Assembly (NCBI GenBank): GCA_015680905.1
Contig: CM027378.1
Location: 71,391,501-71,455,500, forward strand
Length of the DNA: 64,000 nt
Direction of reading: 5' to 3'
Source of the DNA: Coptis chinensis
Taxonomy: Eukaryota > Streptophyta > Magnoliopsida > Ranunculales > Ranunculaceae
Shown: one piece after another, positions 43,823-55,384 of the stretch
How positions within the stretch are numbered: the stretch's first letter is position 1
Layout of the letters: every line of letters begins with the position of its first letter
Position numbers and translations under genes: made by a program
Notes under the pieces: model-generated
Seen by the model: the letters and a program-made list of their open reading frames with translations, nothing else
Told to the model about the DNA's origin: nothing
Databases searched by the model: none

Positions 43823-44989
43823 CATTTTTTCCCTTTTTAATTTGGAAAATAGGCCAAAACGGTGTGTCTGTTTGGCGAGGTAGTTTTCATTTTAGAAAAT
43901 AAAACCCAATAGAATAGCTGTTTAGACATATGATTCTATCCGCCACGTTGCGCATTACAACCAAATGTGTCTTCAACCTCTGCTGTGCAAGTGCACTATT
44001 TGATTACTCCAATGGATAGATAAGGAGAGTTGGGATGATGATGAATAAGCATTGAAGATAATTCGTGTGCAGTTATTTGTTGCCGTTGTGATTTAAGGAG
44101 TGAAGGAAAGGGTATCTCTGTTTGGAGTTTTTCTCAGTTGTAATTTAAGTGAAGTAAAGGGTGAAGCATGCTTACCAATTTACCTTTCATGTAAAGAGCA
44201 AAAACAAAGAAGGTCAATCCAGTAGACATTCACATTCCCAAGGAGTTGAGGATAGGGACCTAGAATGCTTAGTAGCAAACTATTGACCTCGTGTTCCATT
44301 AATATTTTTCTCCTTTTGAATAACATTGCTAGGAGCACCAGTAGGCAGTAGGCGCTTGTATTTCACTTCTTTATTACCTTAATAAACAATAAAACAGTAA
44401 AGCATACCATACCAGGTTCATGTACATAAACCAAGTGAGAAAGTGAGAAAGTGACAGAATAATCAATGATGCACTCTGATATTAAGAGGAAAATATAACA
44501 ACCTAGCACTTGCATTATTATTTTAGTGCACAATTTTCACATTTGCATTGACGGTGAAAAGAGAAGCTAAATTCAATTAGCATAGAAAAATTAGTGAGAA
44601 TTTCGCGATGCTAAGTTCATTTGCAACCAAACTACACGTGCTAAGGTTATTTGGCATAAACATATACTGAAGGTCTCTGCAGTCTGAACCACTGGGATAA
44701 ATTGATAATGAATTATTCCAACCATATGTGTATCACAACCAAATCAAAATGTTTGAGTTCATGTTTTTGCAAAAGGCAAAGTGTCTTGAAAATACATCGT
44801 TCCAGTTCTTCCAAACAGGCAATGGACCAACACAATGAGTGTGGCAAGAGTTTCCACGGTTCTGCACCTAACCAAACACGTTTCATGCTAGCTTTACAAA
44901 CTTGCAGTGTCGTCAAAAGAAACATACGAGTAGTTTAAGAAATTCTTACGATATTTTTAATAGCTTTAACTTCACCACCAACTTACGAT
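43823..44989. other. Intergenic region
   Basis: AT-rich DNA without a recognised gene. The end near 44989 may be the 3' flank of the broken coiled-coil gene. Confidence 0.4.
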
Positions 44990-46970
44990 CACTTCCATCG
45001 ACTGGAGAAGAGCAAATAGAATCAACATCCCTTCCATCACTACTCAAGGAAGCTCTTTTTTCTATTCTCATATTTCTCCCCCTTGTCATGGGAATCTTGA
45101 ACTCCTACTTCCAAATTAGCCTTGGCTGAGATTATCTCTGAAGTTTCGCGCTCCAACATCTTCACTCTGGTTTCCAACAGTTTGTACCTTTCGTTTTGTG
45201 CTTCTAGCTCATCCTCGGCTTTTCTTTTCTCACATTTCATAACTGCATTCTCTTCATTTAGTTTAGTGAGTTTCTCTTCTCAAGTTCACCTGACAAAATT
45301 TTGATTCTCCCCATCGCAGTCCTCTCTCGTTTATAAACAATCTTACAACTTTCTTCTACGCGGGTTAGTTTCTCTTTGAGCACGACACAGATCACCTTGT
45401 ACTCCCTGAGCTCATTTTGAGTAACAATCTTATCATTTTCATACATACCAAGCTTATCCTTCAATGCAATACACTCTTTCTCTTTCTCTTCAAGCGTAAT
45501 CAACAACTCATATTGTTTTGCTTTATGCACTTCCCAACATTTCCCCAACAAATTGCTTTATGAGTTGTCGTAATCGACAACTCATATTGTTCTGTATCCA
45601 TCCTCCTTCGTTCATAAACAACCTTAAGTTCTTCTTCTTTCTGGGTCACCTTTCTTTTGAGCTCATAGCAGATATTCATATACTGCCTGAGATGACTTTC
45701 AGCATTTTGCAAGAATTTCAACCTTCTGTAACATATCCTGCAATATAATCATCTCTTTCTTCTTGTCTTCTAGTACAATAAGCAATTCACGAACTCCATA
45801 GTTGTAAATTTGCAAATCTTTCACCATAAAATTGATTCTCTCTGTCACCATCTTTGAATCTTCTTCCATATGGGCTACTTTTTCTTTAAGTTTTTCACAA
45901 ACTATCTTATACTCCTTGAGCTCATTTTCATTTGCAACTTTATCACCCTCCAACTTACAAAGCTTATCCTCGAATTCAATACTCACTTTCTTCTTGTCTT
46001 CAAAGCCATGATCATCAATTCAGAATTTTTACCCTACACATTCCCAAATCATCTTCTAAAGGGTCTACCTTTTCAATCACCGTCCGCGGATGGTCTTATA
46101 TTTCTCCACCAGAATTTCAGTAGCAATCTTATCACACTCCAACTGACCAAGCTTATCATCCACCTCAGCATCATTTTTCTTCTTCTCTTTAAGCGTCATT
46201 GACAAAGCAGAAAGTTTAGTCTTACACAATTCCAACTATTTTTTTCAGAATCGTCTACCTTTTTTAACATATCTTCCTCTCTTGAAATCAATATCTGCTC
46301 CACCTTCTTAAAATTGGCACACTGATACGCCATTTTCAAATAAGAAATGAGCTCCGAATTGAAGTGTTGAGGCTCTTGAGATGTTCCATTTTAAATGTCC
46401 TAATTCCACTCCTTCAACAAAAACATTTTTAGTTAGAAGTTGAAAAAAAGAAGGCATTATTAGTAAAAGCAACACAAATTGGAAAGTACGCCGTGATGGT
46501 CTAAGGACAAACAAAATAAGGTAAACTTAGAATCCTGAGCTATACATTCAACCAACAATGTAATTCTAAAGCCATAGGTTTTGAAGACAATAGTTTGATA
46601 AGAAAAGCTAAAAGGTTCATTTTCATGTTGATATGCATCACTATATGTAAATTTGTGTTAGATAGATTATATATATTTGTGTGTGGAACGATTTTCAAAG
46701 TGTGGATAAGCTAAAACAGCATGCACATAGAAACCTCATCTTCCAAAAGCCCATCCACCTCTTTCCTACTTGCTCTGCTGACGAACTCAATAATCTGATC
46801 AAATTCATATTTAACTAATACTTTATCCTCGTGATGAATCCGTAATAAAGAACCATGTTTCTCCTCGAGTTTAAGCCAATAATCCATATTTAATACGGGC
46901 CTGGTACTGTTTAATCCTCCTATCCGTTGCCGCTTTGAACTCTTCATGGCTGTGAAAGCAGTCACGAATA
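44990..46970 (-). pseudogene. Broken gene for a coiled-coil repeat protein
   Basis: Read right to left on the minus strand, at least six open pieces encode long charged heptad-like helices: RQRIGGLNS...YWLKLEEKHGSLLRIHHED, KLCKLEGDKVANENELKEYK, RQYMNICYELKRKVTQKEEE, KLGMYENDKIVTQNELREYK and NERYKLLETRVKMLERETSE. The pieces share a repeated module (K-L-x3-E-x-DK-x5-NEL-x-EYK-x-x-C-x3-KEK), so the protein was built of internal repeats. Frameshifts and stops separate the pieces, and some may be introns. No known family was recognised. The last exon-like piece (46711-46965) is followed by a splice-like boundary. Confidence 0.6.
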
Positions 46971-47307
46971 AAAAAAATTAAGAACGAAGAAAAAGGTTGG
47001 GTTAACTTGTAGAAGAAATACAAAAAAAATTCCCTATATTCTCCAAACTTAGAAAGAGGGAGACAATTACCGAAACCAATCACACTTTTCAAATCAATGA
47101 CATCTAAGGAATTAAAACCCAACTTACCGTAAGAAAACACTAAAACAACATTACCTTAAAGAGATAGAGAATATCAGTACATAATCGCACAAAAGATTCG
47201 ATAGCTATCGTTGAGTTTGAACTTTGTTCCAAAACTTTTAAAACCGAGACAATGTCTCATTCCGTAGAGCAAAAATCTGCAAAATCATAAACTTCTATTA
47301 AAACAAA
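46971..47307. other. Possible 5' region of the coiled-coil gene
   Basis: AT-rich, no convincing exon, although short open stretches occur on the minus strand near 47100. Confidence 0.3.
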
Positions 47308-49210
47308 CTAGCTTCCGAACCCGTCCTACGAAGGGGTGTCATTATATTAAACTAGTATACTACGTGGCAGTGGGGAATGAGCGGAGCTGTGGGGGGAGAG
47401 AGAGTTGGGTGATGCGGAGGAGAGAGAGAGATGGGTGAAGGAGAAAGGGTATTGGGGCGAAGAAAAAATGAGAGAGAGGGTGAGGACAGACAAACAGAAA
47501 CCAACCAAGTTGGTTTTTGTCCGCATTGCCCCCCATCTGCCAAGATCGTTCGCTCCGCTCACTTGATTATTGTAAAAAATATTAGTAACTATGCATAGCT
47601 ATGAGATATGAAAATTATATTAATCAGTCATTCAAATTTCTTGCACCACTCTCTATAAAAATGAAGCATCAAACCTTGATAAAACTCATCGACTTTTTTT
47701 TGTTGTTAGGTTTAATAATAGAAGTTTGATTGAAATTTTGTGAGAATGTCTAATCTGACGAAGATAATATTGAAGCTACTTGAATAGCATGACATTCTTA
47801 ATCATAATAAAAAAATTATGATAAACACTACTTAAAATGAAAAACTATATTTGTCGAGACATTTATTCCGTCTACTTATAATACAAACATGTTTTAGGGT
47901 TATTAGTTCAATGCATTTGCATTAAGTTTATGATTTTTCATTAATTATTCTTTGAAGTTAGTTCAATGTAGTACATTGCATTCAGTTTCTAATTTCTCAT
48001 TAATTATTCTTTGAGGTTAGTTCAATGCAGTTGCATCAAGTTTTCGATTTCCCGTTAATTATTATTTGAGGTTAGTTCAGTGCAATTGCATCCACTTTAT
48101 AATTTCCCGTTAGTTATTCATTAAGGTTAATTTAGTACAGTTGCATCCTATTTTTTATGTTTAATTAATTAGTCTTTGAGATTAGTTCAATGCATTTGCA
48201 TCAAGGTTCCAATCTCCTGTTAATTACTCTTTGAGATTAGTTCAATACATCTGCATCCAGTTTCTGATTTTCCGTTATTTATATTTTGAGGTTAGTTTAA
48301 TACAGTTGCATCCAATTTACAATTCCCGTTATTTATTTTTTGAGGTTAGTTCAATGCAGTTGCATCCAGTTTCCGATTTCTCATTAATTATTATTTGTGG
48401 TTAGTTTAATACATTTGCATCTAATTTTCAATTTCATGTTAATTGTTCTTTGAGGTCAATTCAATGCATTTGCATCAAGTTTCTAATTTCCGGTTAATTA
48501 TTCTATGAGATTAGTTTAATGTATTTGCATCCAGTTTTCGATTTCTCGTTTATTATTTAATAAGATTGTATTTGCATCTAGTTCAAGATTTCCAGTTAAT
48601 TATTGTTTGAGGTTAGTTCAATGAATTTGCATCCAATTTCCGATTTCCCGTTAATTATTTCTTGAGGTTAGTTCAATGCATTTGCATCCAATTTATTATT
48701 TATGCTTTAAGGTTAGTTCGATGCAATTACATCCGGTTTCTGATTTCTCGTTAACTATTCTTTGAGGTTATTTCAGTGCATATTTGCATTTAGTTTCTGA
48801 TTTCCCACCAATTATTCTATGAGGTTAGTTCAATGTAGTTGCATTTGGTTTTTGATTTTATGTTAATTATTTTTTGAGTTTAGTTCAATGCATTTGCATC
48901 CAATTTCTGGTTTCCCATTAATTATTATTTAAGGTTTGTTTAATGTTTAATGCATACTATTTACGATTTCCCATTAAATATTTTTCAAGGATTTGCATCC
49001 ATTTTCTAATTTTTCGTTAGTTGTTCTCTGGCGTTAGTTTAATGCAATTGTATCTAGTTTTCGATTTCTAGTTAATTACTTTTTGAGTTTAGTTTATTGC
49101 ATTTGCATAAAGTTTTCGATTTCCCGTTAATTACTCTTTTAGCTTAGTTATGTATTTGAATCCAGTTTTCGATTTTCTTTTAATTATCTAATGTGGTGTG
49201 TAATACCAAC
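47308..49210 (-). repeat. Repeat module 1: hairpin-type end plus 55-bp minisatellite
   Basis: It starts ACTAGCTTCCGAACCCGTCC and TACGAAGGGGTGTC; on the minus strand this is a short imperfect stem-loop followed by CTAGT, which resembles a Helitron 3' end. About 550 bp of unique-looking sequence follow, then about 24 copies of a 55-bp unit from 47890 to 49200. Measured landmarks (TGCAT at 48361, 48416, 48471, 48526) give exactly 55 bp. The unit consensus is near GGTTAGTTCAATGCATTTGC then ATCCAGTTTCCGATTTCC then CGTTAATTATTCTTTGA. Confidence 0.8.
47378..47570. repeat. GA-rich insert with short inverted ends
   Basis: A GC-richer, GAGAGAG-rich block whose two ends carry the inverted repeat TGAGCGGAGC / GCTCCGCTCA. 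It could be a small MITE inside repeat module 1, because the sequence on either side resembles modules 2 and 3. Confidence 0.4.
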
Positions 49211-49369
49211 TTCTACTGATCTATCTATAGTGTCCTTCCAAACATGACATAAAAAATAAATTATGTTTGATTTACTATGTTGGATCATCAAAGATTATCT
49301 AGTTCCCAATTTCCCGTTAATTATTCTTTAAATTATGCATGACTCACTATGTTGAATCTGCAAAGATTA

Positions 49370-50350
49370 TCTACGAACGAGTGTTGTTATATTAATTATT
49401 CTAAAAAATATTTGCAAATATGCAGAACTATTATATATTAATATTATATTTGTCACTCATCCAAATTTCTTATAACATGAAAATCTCACTCTCCATTAAA
49501 AAAAACTCACATTTGATAAAACCCTTCAATTTCATTTTGTTGTTTAATAATAGAAGTTTAATTAAAGTTTTGTGAGATTGCCTAATAAGGCTAAGTTCAT
49601 ATATATTGAAGTTACTTAAATAGCAAGAAGTTACCAATCATACGGAAAGAGATAAGATAAACACAATTTTAAATGCAAAACTATACTTATCGAGACATTC
49701 TCACAACATATAATCCAACTATGTTTTGAAGTTAGTTCAATGCATTTGCATCCAGTTTCTGATTTTCCGTTATTTATATTGTGAGGTTAGTTCAATGCAG
49801 TTGAATCTAATTTCTGATTCCCGTTATTTTTTTTTAGGTTAGTTCAATGCGGTTGCATCTAGTTTCCGATTTCTCGTTAATTATTCTTTACAGTTAGTTC
49901 AATACATTTGCATCCAATTTCCAATTCTCTGTTAATTGTTATTTGAGGTCAGCTCAATGCATTTGCATCTAGTTTCTGATTTCTAGCTAATTATTCTATG
50001 AGATTAGTTTAATGTATTTGCATACAGTTTTTGATTTATCGTTTATTATTTGATAAGGTTGCATTTGCATCTAGTTTCCGATTTTCCGTTAATTATTGTT
50101 TGATATTAATTTAATGAATTTGCATCCAGTTTCCAATTTCCTGTTAATTATTTCTTGATGTTAGTTCAATGCATTTATATCCAGTTTATTTTTTAAGATT
50201 AGTTCAGTGTAGTTGCAGCCGGTTTCCGATTTCCCGTTAATTATTCTTTAAGATTAGTTTCACGCATTTACATCATGTTTCCAATTTATAATTAATTTTT
50301 CTTTGAGGTTAGTTCAATGTAGTTGCATCCAGTTTTTGATTTCCCATTAA
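49370..50350 (-). repeat. Repeat module 2: second copy with 55-bp minisatellite
   Basis: It starts CTACGAACGAGTGTTG and TTATATTAATTATTCTAAAA, related to the start of modules 1 and 3 without the outermost bases. It then has the same ~330-bp lead (shared GTTTAATAATAGAAGTTT and TCGAGACATT), and about 16 copies of the 55-bp unit from 49730 onwards, which run into the palindrome. Confidence 0.8.
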
Positions 50351-50352
50351 TT

Positions 50353-50899
50353 TAATCTTTGAAGGTTAGTTCAATGCATTTGCATCCAGATCCGATTTCC
50401 TGACAATTATTTTTTTATATTAGTTTGATGTATTTGCATCCAAGTTTTGATTTCTCGTTAATTATTCTTTGAGGTTAGTTTAATGCAGTTGTATCCATAT
50501 TCTGATTTTCTATTAATTACTTTTTATGATTAGTTTAATGCTTGCATTTGCATCCAGTTTCCGATTTCCCGTTAATTATTTTTTGAGGTTAGTTTAATGT
50601 AGTTACATGTATTACATGTATTACATGTAACTGCATTGAATACATGTAACTGCATTGAACTAACCTCAAAAAATAATTAACGGGAAATCGGAAACTGGAT
50701 GCAAATGCAAGCATTAAACTAATCTTAAAAAGTAATTAATAGAAAATCAGAATATGGATACAACTGCATTAAACTAACCTCAAAGAATAATTAATGAGAA
50801 ATCAAAACTTGGATGCAAATACATCAAACTAATATAAAAAAATAATTGTCGGGAAATCGGATCTGGATGCAAATGCATTGAACTAACCCTCAAAGATTA
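50353..50899. repeat. Near-perfect palindrome, 259-bp arms, 29-bp spacer
   Basis: The left arm 50353-50611 and right arm 50641-50899 are reverse complements with only six mismatches by eye (about 98%). The arms consist of 55-bp minisatellite units. The spacer is a small cluster of TACATGTA motifs. A transcript through it would fold into a long hairpin. Confidence 0.93.
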
Positions 50900-50983
50900 T
50901 ATATATATATATATGCTTGCATTTGCATCCAGTTTCCGATTTCTCGTTAATTATTTTTTGAGGTTAGTTCAATGCAGTTACAT

Positions 50984-51041
<58 letters not shown>
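50900..51041. repeat. (TA)n tracts and one extra minisatellite unit
   Basis: A short TA tract after the palindrome, then one more minisatellite stretch (TGCTTGCATTTGCATCCAGT and on), then about 28 TA repeats at 50986-51041. Confidence 0.85.
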
Positions 51042-51044
<3 letters not shown>

Positions 51045-52300
51045 TTGAAAATTTAATTGGAATATGTCGTAATTATTGTGGCTAAAATTGTGATTTTTGG
51101 AATCCTTAACTATGAATAAATGTTTAAATTCCATTGTGGATGGCGCATCAAATCGAAAGGGTTTTAGAAAAATCGTTTTCGGTGGAAACTATTGTTTTTA
51201 GCAATTTAGTTTTTTGTATCATATTTTTTTTTTCCGTAATTAGCTATATTGTTTAAGAAAAGTTGGAGACTGTGTGACACTCTAGATGAGATTATTTTTT
51301 TCATAATTAGTTATAGTATTTAGGAAAAGTTAGAGACTCTCTAAAACTTTATATGAGATTGTTTTCTTATTTATATCATACTTTTTTATAAATAGTAATA
51401 GAGTTTAGAAAAAACTGGAGTTCCTGATTATATATATATAGTGTTGAAAATTTATAAATATATAAATTTAATTGGAATATGTCGTAATTATTGTGGCTAG
51501 AATTGTGATTTTTGGAATCCTTAACTATGAATAAATGTTTAAATCCCATTGTGGATGGCGCATCAAATAAAGGGTTTTAGGAAAATCGTTTTCGGTGGAA
51601 ACTATTGTTTTTAGCAATTTAGTTTTTTGTCTTATATTTTTTTTCCGTAATTAGCTATATTGTTTAGGAAAAGTTGGAGACTGTGTGACACTCTAGATGA
51701 GATTATTTTTTTCATAATTAGTTATTGTGTTTAGGAAAAGTTGGAGACTCTCTAAAACTTTATATGGGATTGTTTTCTTATTTATATCATACTTTTTTAT
51801 AAATAGTAATAGAGTTTAGAAAAAACTGGAGTTCTTGCGAGTGTTCCAAAAAAATAGATTGGTGAGGGTATAACTATAATATATATCTAAGGAATTGGAA
51901 TATGTCGTAATTATTGTGGCCGTAATTGTGATTTTTTGAATCCTTAATTAAATAAATGTCTAAATCACATAGTGGATGGCACATCAAATCGGCAGGCTTT
52001 TAGGAAAATCGTTTTCGGTGGAAATTATTGTTTTTAGCAATTTAGTTTTTTGTTTCCTATATTTTTTTTTCGTAATTAGCTATATTGTTTAGGAAAAGTT
52101 AGATATTCTGTGAAACTCTAGATGAGATTGTTTTTTTCGTAATTAGCTAGAGTGTTTAGGAAAAGTTAGAGAGTCTGTGAAACTCTAGATGGGATTGTTT
52201 CCTTATTTATATCCTACTTTTTTATATTTGGTAATAGAGTTTAGGAAAAATTGGAGTCTCTATGAGGGTATAGCTATAATATATATCTAAGGATAAAGAT
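51045..52300 (+). repeat. Three tandem units of about 415-423 bp
   Basis: ATTGGAATATGTCGTAATTA occurs at 51056, 51471 and 51894. Each unit continues with GTGGATGGC(G/A)CATCAAAT, AAATCGTTTTCGGTGGAAA and two or three internal sub-repeats of TTTAGGAAAAGTT(G/A)GAGA. Short TATATATA tracts separate the units. No coding sequence was recognised. Confidence 0.9.
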
Positions 52301-52312
52301 AAATATTTGTTT

Positions 52313-52515
52313 CCTATTTTATCTCCTACTTTTTCTTAATTAGCCATGACACGTGGACACTCTAGAAAAACTTCCTCAATTGAAGAGGGTAGAGCTCTAA
52401 TATATATATAAATCCTATTTTATCTCCTACTTTTTCTTAATTAGCCATGACACGTGGACACTCTAGAAACGCTTCCTCAATTGAAGAGGGTAGAGCTATA
52501 ATATATATATAAAGA
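52313..52515 (+). repeat. Two tandem 101-bp units
   Basis: CCTATTTTATCTCCTACTTT starts at 52313 and 52414. Both units continue through GCCATGACACGTGGACACTC and CTCAATTGAAGAGGGTAGAG to ATATATATA. They differ at very few bases, so the duplication is recent. Confidence 0.9.
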
Positions 52516-52986
52516 CAAAACTTTAATCCAAAATAAAACAAAAAACTGAAATCAAACTAAAAAATTGAAAAAGTGCAGACTTATATTACATAATTAAAGA
52601 ATATTAGAAAACGAAAATGAAAGAAAGTATTACCTTTGATTATGAAAATGGAAAACAGGGTTGGTTGCAAAGTGTTTGATTTGAACTTTCAAACTTAACG
52701 GGTTTTAATTGGGAATCAGGAACTGAGAAGACGAAAGAACGGTTTACTTTTTTTTAATTGGGAATCGCAAAACTGTGTCTCTGTTTTTGTTTTGTTTGCG
52801 GAAGACGTTGAGTTTTATAGTCCTAGAAATGCTTTAAATGACTGATTTACCCTTTCAATGAAGAACAAAAAATAAGTGGCTGTCTAACTTTCCGGTACCC
52901 TTCCCATTAAAAACTTTGGCATAAAGCGTGGAATACGGGAACTAATTGGGAAATCTAGTATCCGCTTTATATATAAGATTATTACT
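52516..52986. other. AT-rich region without a gene
   Basis: Nothing recognisable on either strand. The last 40 bases contain TATCCGCTTTATATATAAG, which looks like the end of another repeat. Confidence 0.35.
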
Positions 52987-53360
52987 AGTTTTCGAACCAA
53001 TCCTACGAACGGGTGCCGTTATATTAAATTATTCTAAAAAATATTAGCAACTATACATAGCTATGAAATATGAATATTATTTTAATCACTCATTCAAATT
53101 AAAAAGGAAGCAAAAGACATTGATAAAACCCATTAGTTAATCTCTGATTTTAGTTTAATGCCTTTGCATCCAGTTTATGATTTTCTGTTAATTATTCTTT
53201 GAGGTTAGTTTAATGCAGTTACATCCAATTTTCGATTTTATGTTAATTATTCTTTGTGGTGAATTCAATGCATTTGCATTAAGTTTCCAATTTAGTTAAT
53301 TGCATTTGCATCTTGTTTCTGATTTTCCGTTAAATGTTTTTCTAGGTTAGTTTGATAGTT
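52987..53360 (-). repeat. Repeat module 3: short copy with 55-bp minisatellite
   Basis: It starts ACTAGTTTTCGAACCAATCC and TACGAACGGGTGCC, the same terminal type as module 1. It keeps the lead (AAAAATATTAGCAACTATAC) in shortened form and has about four units of the 55-bp repeat before similarity is lost near 53350. Confidence 0.75.
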
Positions 53361-53429
53361 TACAATTTCTATACAGTTTTTATACATGTAAGAGTATGTT
53401 TTTATAAACTCACTTTCGTTTTGGGTTTC

Positions 53430-53705
53430 TAATTACTCGTAATTACTTATGTGAGAAGGATGATTGGGAACTCCTTGCTATTCAAGTAGATGTACTTGAA
53501 GAAATGATTACTCTTGTAAGTCTAGTTTACTTCTAAAGTACATTATCTGCAATTTTAGAACCCTTTTATGCATCTGTATCTAGTTTTTGGTTATTTATGC
53601 TTTGCGTGTGGCATGCTCCTTTAATTTTATGCTTCTATTCTGAATTTTGCAATGCAGAGGTTTCTTCAAGCACAGAACATTGTGAACGCTTTAGCTTACT
53701 ACTTA
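53430..53705 (+). pseudogene. Two unassigned exon-like scraps
   Basis: CEKDDWELLAIQVDVLEEMI at about 53448-53512 (followed by TTGTAAGT) and RFLQAQNIVNALAYYLHS at about 53658-53711 (preceded by TGCAG) have the look of spliced coding exons. I could not assign them to a family; they may belong to one captured gene. Confidence 0.35.
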
Positions 53706-53711
53706 CATAGC

Positions 53712-54520
53712 TACTGGGATCTTTTTATTGCTTTTGCTTCTCACTTGTCTATGAGCTTTCAAATGGGCTTTTAAATGGGTTATGATATATTGATTTGGTA
53801 TCTGCTTACTTTCAATTTCGTTATGTTATACAAAACAGAAAAATGAGTTGTAACAACACACAAATAAAACATTGTGTGATATGCTTTCCAGCTTTTTGCA
53901 CTTTGCATAATTGGTTTAGAATTAATATTTTAAACCCAACACTTCTGATTATGTTAGAATTAATATTTTAAACCTAGCACTTCTGATTATGTCATACTGG
54001 CAAGTGGCAACGCAATTTTTTATTTATTTATTTTTGTAATATACATGATTAGAGCAATTTATCTGTTCAAAGATACCTGACATTTTTTCCCCGTGGTTTG
54101 GAGAGGATCATAACTCTACCATTCCCTCTTTATAATTGCCTTTAGATAATCAATATCTTCTTTTAGACTCTGAATTTCTTCTTCCTGAATTTGTATGCAC
54201 TGATTTCTAAGCGTGTCGTTATTTTCTGCAATCTCAAGTTTGTTGCAAATTTCTTATATTTCTTCGTAGTTATAGTCTACTACTTCAAAGCCTATCTCAC
54301 TGCGCATAAAATCAATTTTATTCAGAAATGCAATATATATATAGTGGTACTCTATTTTTAAATTATTGATACAGAAAATCAATTTAACATCTGTATTGAT
54401 TTTTCCCAATATTTCGTTGGAAAATTCTGGGTCGTCTATCTTTAATATTTTGGTGATTAACCAAAAAAATATGAATGTTAAATCTATTTACCTTTTTATT
54501 TAATTTGTTGAGACTCGAGT
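53712..54520. other. AT-rich region with a minus-strand coiled-coil-like scrap
   Basis: At about 54300-54110 the minus strand reads charged helix-like sequence (for example IQEEEIQSLKEDIDYLKAII) with one stop. It resembles the C-terminal part of the reading frame at 55.4 kb. Otherwise nothing was seen. Confidence 0.35.
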
Positions 54521-54534
54521 ACTGTTCTTTATTC

Positions 54535-54880
54535 TCCTTGATCATATATCGACCGATATATACAATATATCTAATATAAATTGTTGAATATGACCGATAT
54601 TGGTGACTTTGACCAAATATTGTTGACTTTGACCGATATATTGTCAATATTTTCGATATAATCGATGATATTTTCGATATATCGACATACAAAACAAAAT
54701 TTTGGCTGGTCACAAAAAAACTGGATATATCTGATATTTCCGATATATTCGATATATATCGGTTTTTGGATACACCGATATATTCATTGAATTCGATATT
54801 CCGATATATTCCTTGAATTCGATATCAGTTTTAGGATTGTAAAGAACCTCAGAGTGTGTGAGGCATCTAAGAATGTTGCT
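54535..54880. repeat. CGATAT-rich low-complexity block
   Basis: Dense copies of CGATATA(T), GATATTTTCGATAT and TTGTTGACTTTGACCGATAT in both orientations. It is probably part of a degenerate DNA transposon, but no boundary was found. Confidence 0.6.
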
Positions 54881-55384
54881 GATTGCCGAATTCTTTCGCA
54901 CTCCCAATGGTGTGTTTTTTTTTTTTTAAAGATCATTTGGTATTTGGCATTATAATACTGAAAGAGGAACTCACTATCTCATTAATATTTGGAAGACACT
55001 GTCCAGTATTTACATTGTAGAATGTTAAGGGCATCCACTTATTGCAATATGGAAATAGCTGATCACCTATTATTCTTCACTTGTTTTTTTTATCGATATT
55101 TATTAATTGTTAGCTTATTTTGCTAAATTCGTTTGTAATAATAGTAAGGGAGGATAGGTAATGATTGCATTTACTCACTTTTTTTAGAAGGTCAGCAAAC
55201 GAAACAATGCTATGATATGAATACCTACTCCAAAGATGACAAATGACTTATATTTTTTTCTATATCAAACACAATATAACTTAAAGTAGTCGAATTGGAA
55301 AAGCTAGCGTGCTAATATTATAAATTTAAACTAAAAATTGAAGGATTCAATAGTGACAAACTTTCATAAATAAGAAGCGTTAAA

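Noticed and set aside
47347..47562. Minus-strand Ser/Pro-rich open stretch
   Set aside because: It is the complement of a GAGAGAG-rich low-complexity block and looks non-coding.
47890..50620. CRISPR or short regularly spaced repeats
   Set aside because: The 55-bp period is a head-to-tail minisatellite in which the whole unit repeats; there are no spacers.
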